The notes below the pieces were generated by a model. The model did not search any database. It was not told the origin of the DNA and saw only the letters and a list, made by a program, of their open reading frames with translations. Below are positions 61,236 through 64,000 of a stretch of DNA of 64,000 bases, one piece after another. Location: contig CM043790.1 of the NCBI GenBank assembly GCA_023974075.1, positions 17,995,883 to 18,059,882 on the forward strand. The letters run 5' to 3'. Position 1 is the first letter of the stretch. Each line of letters begins with the position of its first letter. The position numbers and the translations under genes were made by a program. Origin of the DNA: Chaenocephalus aceratus (taxonomy: Eukaryota; Chordata; Actinopteri; Perciformes; Channichthyidae).

Positions 61236-62036
61236 GAGACCCATCCTTCTTCCCCACAAAGAAGAATCCTGCGCCCGCAGGTGAAGAAGAGGGACGGATT
61301 ATCCCCGCTTTCAGTGAGGAGGAGATGTAGTCATCCATGGCGGCCCGCTCTGGTCCTGAGATAGAATATAAGCGCCCCCTAGGGATGGGTGCGCCATGTA
61401 ACAGGTCGATGGCACAGTCAAACGGACGATGAGGAAGCAATGATAGTGCTTTGGTTTTGTTAAAAACCTCTTTAATGTCATTGTAGCAAGAGGGGACCTT
61501 GGAAAGGTCAGGAAAGTCTGAGCTACTATCAGCCACTGCAACAGTACATTGAGCTTTACATGACTGTTCACAATTCTCTCCCCATCCCTTAATTTGTCCT
61601 GAACACCAGTCTATATGTGGGTTGTGTGTTTTTAACCAGGGAAACCCCAAAATCAGCGGATGCTGTGCAGAATCGAACAGATGAAATTGCATCATTTCCA
61701 CATGATTATTGTCAATAGTCACTTGCATGGGTTCTGTACAGTCAGTGACTCTACACATAAGTCTGCCGTCTAGGGCACTGACATTGACGGGATGTTTGAG
61801 CGGAAGAGTCTTAATATTGAGACGTTTCGCTAGACCCCAGTCTATGAGACTTTCATCAGCCCCAGAGTCAATTAAGGCCCCCATAGTGTGTGTCTGACTA
61901 TTGGCAGTGATATCTACCTGGGTGAGTGTGCGAGGAGGATAATCAGATGAAATTTTGCTCACCACCGCCCTCCTCATGGTTGGTGAGCATGCCCTTTTCC
62001 CGGACATGTCGCCTGCTGGTGTCCCATTTGACCACA
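61236..62036 (-). pseudogene. Gypsy end of gag zinc knuckle, protease and start of reverse transcriptase
   Basis: Just after the SINE, the gag frame shows CGQMGHQQATC, the end of a C-x2-C-x4-H-x4-C zinc knuckle, and stops soon after. The pol frame is open in the -1 phase through this region. It carries the aspartic protease motif GALIDSGADESLID (catalytic D-S-G), FPWLKTHNPHIDW, and the reverse transcriptase start GRLYSISGPERAAMDDYI with FFVGKKDGS. Gag-pol expression by -1 frameshifting is the likely normal mode. The frame ends at the MITE (61235). Confidence 0.88.
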
Positions 62037-62486
62037 GTAATAATAATAATAATTCCTTACATTTATTATAGCGCTTTTTCAATGACTCAAAGCATATACA
62101 CACATTACACATATATCATACATGCAATGGTCAGAAACTGTGGACAATACCCACAGGAGCAAGTTCAGGTGAAGTATCTTGCCCAAGGACACACCGGCTT
62201 TACAGACGCAGCAGCGGCGGGTTTCACCCCTTGATCATTGCACAGCGCACTGCACCACACCGTCCATCTTCACGCCTCGAGGTCATCGAGGCGCTTTTAC
62301 AAGTATACATGTACTGTGGACAATACCCACAGGAACAAATCCGGGTGAAGTGTCTTGCCCAAGGACACAACGGCCTGACGCAGTGGCGGCAGGAGCGGGT
62401 TTCGAACTGGAGTTCCCCAGCACTCCCCCTTGATCTGATGATCGGATGCACAGACCACTGCGCCACCCGTCCCCAAAATACCAAAT
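62037..62486 (-). mobile_element. tRNA-derived SINE dimer inserted in the gypsy zinc knuckle
   Basis: On the minus strand the unit starts 'ggtggcgcagtggtctgtg', an A-box-like start, and has 'agttcgaaacccgc', a B-box-like element about 50-60 bp later. A 'cttgggcaagacacttcacc' body follows. Two related units are present (about 62486-62300 and 62290-62130), both with the cttgggcaag and ggtattgtccacagt blocks. The 3' end has 'aaaaagcgctataataaatg' and a (TTA)n tail at 62041-62056. It separates the first cysteine of the gypsy zinc knuckle from the rest. Confidence 0.75.
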
Positions 62487-63476
62487 TTAGAAGCAGCATC
62501 CCTCCTGCAGGTGGCGCCGTCGTTCCTCTGGAGAAATCCTCGTTCTCCCGAGCTGCATAGGTTCCTCCGGTGCCTGTGGTGGCGCTGTCACTGCTGGGCC
62601 TGATGAAGAGGCAAACAAGGAATCCCATGAGGACTGCCTACCCAGAGAGCGCCCCTGGTGGCTGGGAGATCTTGTTGCGACTCGGCGTCGTTCTCTCTCT
62701 CTTTCCCTGATGCGATTGTCAATTCGGAGAGACGTGGAAATGAGTGATTCGAGGTCTTGTGGTAACTTTAATGGAGCCAGGTGATCTTTAATAGTCTCTG
62801 AGAGTCCATTGCAGAAGGCATCTATTAATGCTGGAGTGTTCCAGCCACTGTCTATGGCTAAGGTACGGAACTCTATGGCATAATCTACTACGGGCCTTGA
62901 GTGCTGTTTGAGCTGCATGAGAGCCCGAGTGGCGTCACCGGTAGGTGAGGTAATATCAAATATGCGGCTCATAGTGTCTTTGAACGCTATGAAGGATCTA
63001 CAGATATTGGAATTTCTAGACCACTCCGCAGTGGCCCATGCGGCAGCTCTGCCGGTTAAGTGGGAGATCATAAACGCTATCTTAGCCCCATCAGATACAA
63101 AAGCTGCTGGATTAAGTTGGTAATGTAAATCACACTGGACTAAGAAGGCTCTGCAGTTGCTCGATTCTCCTGAGTATTTCTCCGGTGCTGCCAACCGCAG
63201 TGCAACAGGAGAGGCATGATTCACAGCAGGATTGGTATCAGGTGGAGTAGCAGGAATCAGAGCTGTGGGAGCTGCCTCCAGATGAGAGAGAAGCCCGTGG
63301 AGCTGTGTTGCCAGATGGTTCGCCTGTGAAGTGACGGAGGTCTGGAAACCCTGCAGGCGATCTGAAAGCTCCTTAACTCCTTGGCTAATATTCTTTAGCT
63401 GCTCCTGGTGTTGATGGATGACGTTACCCTGTACGGACAGGGCGGTCTGCAGCGTCTTGGGGTTGGCTGAGTCCAT
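62487..63476 (-). pseudogene. Gypsy gag, capsid-like region
   Basis: I take the ATG at 63476 (MDSANPKTLQTAL) rather than 63536, since it lies right after the leader. About 330 codons are open. An N-terminal coiled-coil-like part (HQEQLKNISQGVKELSDRLQ) is followed by the retrotransposon gag domain: APEKYSGESSNCRAFLVQCD, IAFMISHLTGRAAAWATAEW and HSRPVVDYAIEFRTLA. A basic stretch (RERERERRRVATR) precedes the zinc knuckle, where the SINE cuts the gene after GCC. No stop is found inside. Confidence 0.9.
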
Positions 63477-63479
63477 ATT

Positions 63480-63953
63480 TTGGTCAGTTCGTTCTGTTAG
63501 GAACCGTGACTCACTGATATGAGGACTCAATTGCACAACCCGGAGACGAAAAGGTTTGAAGAAAAATAAACTTTAATGGATCAAAAACAAAGAAACAGTC
63601 TTTACAGAGGGAGTGACAAAAACGGTCACAAAACAAAACGCTCTCATGGAGGATATCAAAAAGGTACTTGGTCTCTCTATGGCTGCTTGGATCTGACTTC
63701 TTGGCATGACGAACAAGACGAACTGACAATAGACAAGGGGAGACAGGACAATATATACAAGAGGTAAGTGGGAACAGGTGGAAACAATCAGGGGCGGGGC
63801 AGACGCTGATGATGGCGGGAAACAAGAACCAAGGAAGTAAAGGCACCTGGAATGAGACAAGGAGTACAAAATAAAACAGGAAGTGAAACAAACAAAAACA
63901 AACATGAACGTGACAAATACATAACAAACTAACATAATTGACGGGACACAACA
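63480..63953 (-). repeat. Gypsy 5' LTR and leader
   Basis: On the minus strand it starts tgttgtgtccc at 63953 and matches the 3' LTR to 63618. The rest (63617 to about 63498) has no counterpart because the 3' LTR is truncated. Its end is therefore uncertain: CA dinucleotides at about 63498 (cctaaca) and 63534 (ttgtgca) are both possible, and no clear primer site follows either. Confidence 0.8.
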
Positions 63954-64000
63954 GTTGGCACTCTGGTGGGAATGCTAAACACCATGGAAGGCCCCTCATC
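63954..64000 (+). pseudogene. BEL/Pao gag continues at the window edge
   Basis: Directly after the gypsy LTR the plus strand reads GTLVGMLNTMEGPS, a segment expected shortly downstream of the gag domain that breaks off at 52234. This places the whole gypsy element inside the BEL gag. The rest of the BEL element lies beyond the window. Confidence 0.75.

Larger units (their letters stand above)
52235..63953 (-). mobile_element. Ty3/gypsy (chromovirus-type) LTR retrotransposon, split by three insertions
   Basis: Order on the minus strand: 5' LTR (63953-~63480), gag (63476-62487), protease and start of RT (62036-61236), rest of RT (60473-60343 and 54852 leftwards), RNase H, integrase (to 52636), polypurine tract and 3' LTR (52568-52235). 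The insertions are a SINE (62037-62486), a Harbinger MITE (60477-61232) and a 5.5-kb element (54853-60339). It lies inside the BEL gag. The left LTR lacks its final ~120 bp and ~60 bp of BEL gag seem missing at that junction, suggesting a deletion there. Confidence 0.9.

Overview
The window looks like teleost (ray-finned fish) genomic DNA. It has very long (GT)n/(CA)n arrays, L2/CR1-type LINEs with typical fish 3' tails, a Tx1-clade LINE sitting in a TTC microsatellite, BEL/Pao and Ty3/gypsy LTR elements, and many hAT, PIF/Harbinger and TTAA-type DNA transposons. I find no bacterial or viral gene organisation and no complete host protein-coding gene. Three short open segments on the minus strand have splice-like borders and could be exons of a host gene; none is recognised.

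Layout. 1-11235: sparse non-coding DNA with a 511-bp TTAA-type MITE, a 1.38-kb hAT-type element with a perfect 8-bp target duplication (2809-4184), (GT)n and (CT)n arrays, and a 3.1-kb TTAA-type element (7477-10598) holding five copies of a ~174-bp unit. 11236-20655: a near full-length minus-strand L2/CR1-type LINE split by a PIF/Harbinger element with a MADF-like fragment and a 66-bp perfect palindrome, and by a plus-strand LINE of a related family that is itself split by a 2.55-kb hAT compound. 20656-34640: mostly unannotatable DNA with microsatellites, a hAT MITE, a CpG-rich minisatellite and two candidate exons.

34643-43072: three copies of a SANT/Myb-like Harbinger-type element. Two are inverted and abut. 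The right-hand one is split in its TTC tract by a Tx1-clade LINE (Kibi/Koshi-like microsatellite targeting), which is itself interrupted by an L2-type LINE with a 698-codon open frame. 43073-50535: non-coding DNA, a second copy of each TTAA element and a hAT element.

50543-64000: a BEL/Pao element on the plus strand (LTR, tRNA-Tyr-type primer site, gag) runs off the right edge. It is split by a minus-strand chromovirus-type gypsy element (52235-63953). The gypsy is in turn split by a SINE dimer in its zinc knuckle, a Harbinger MITE in RT (TSD TTA), and a 5.5-kb unclassified terminal-inverted-repeat element in RT (TSD GTA) that carries a further Harbinger MITE and an unrecognised exon-like frame.

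The coding parts are retroelement and transposase remnants, nearly all broken by stops, frameshifts or nested insertions. The value of the window is its insertion stratigraphy and a few poorly explained structures: the unclassified 5.5-kb element, the nucleosome-length array in the TTAA element, the inverted SANT pair and the microsatellite-targeted LINE.
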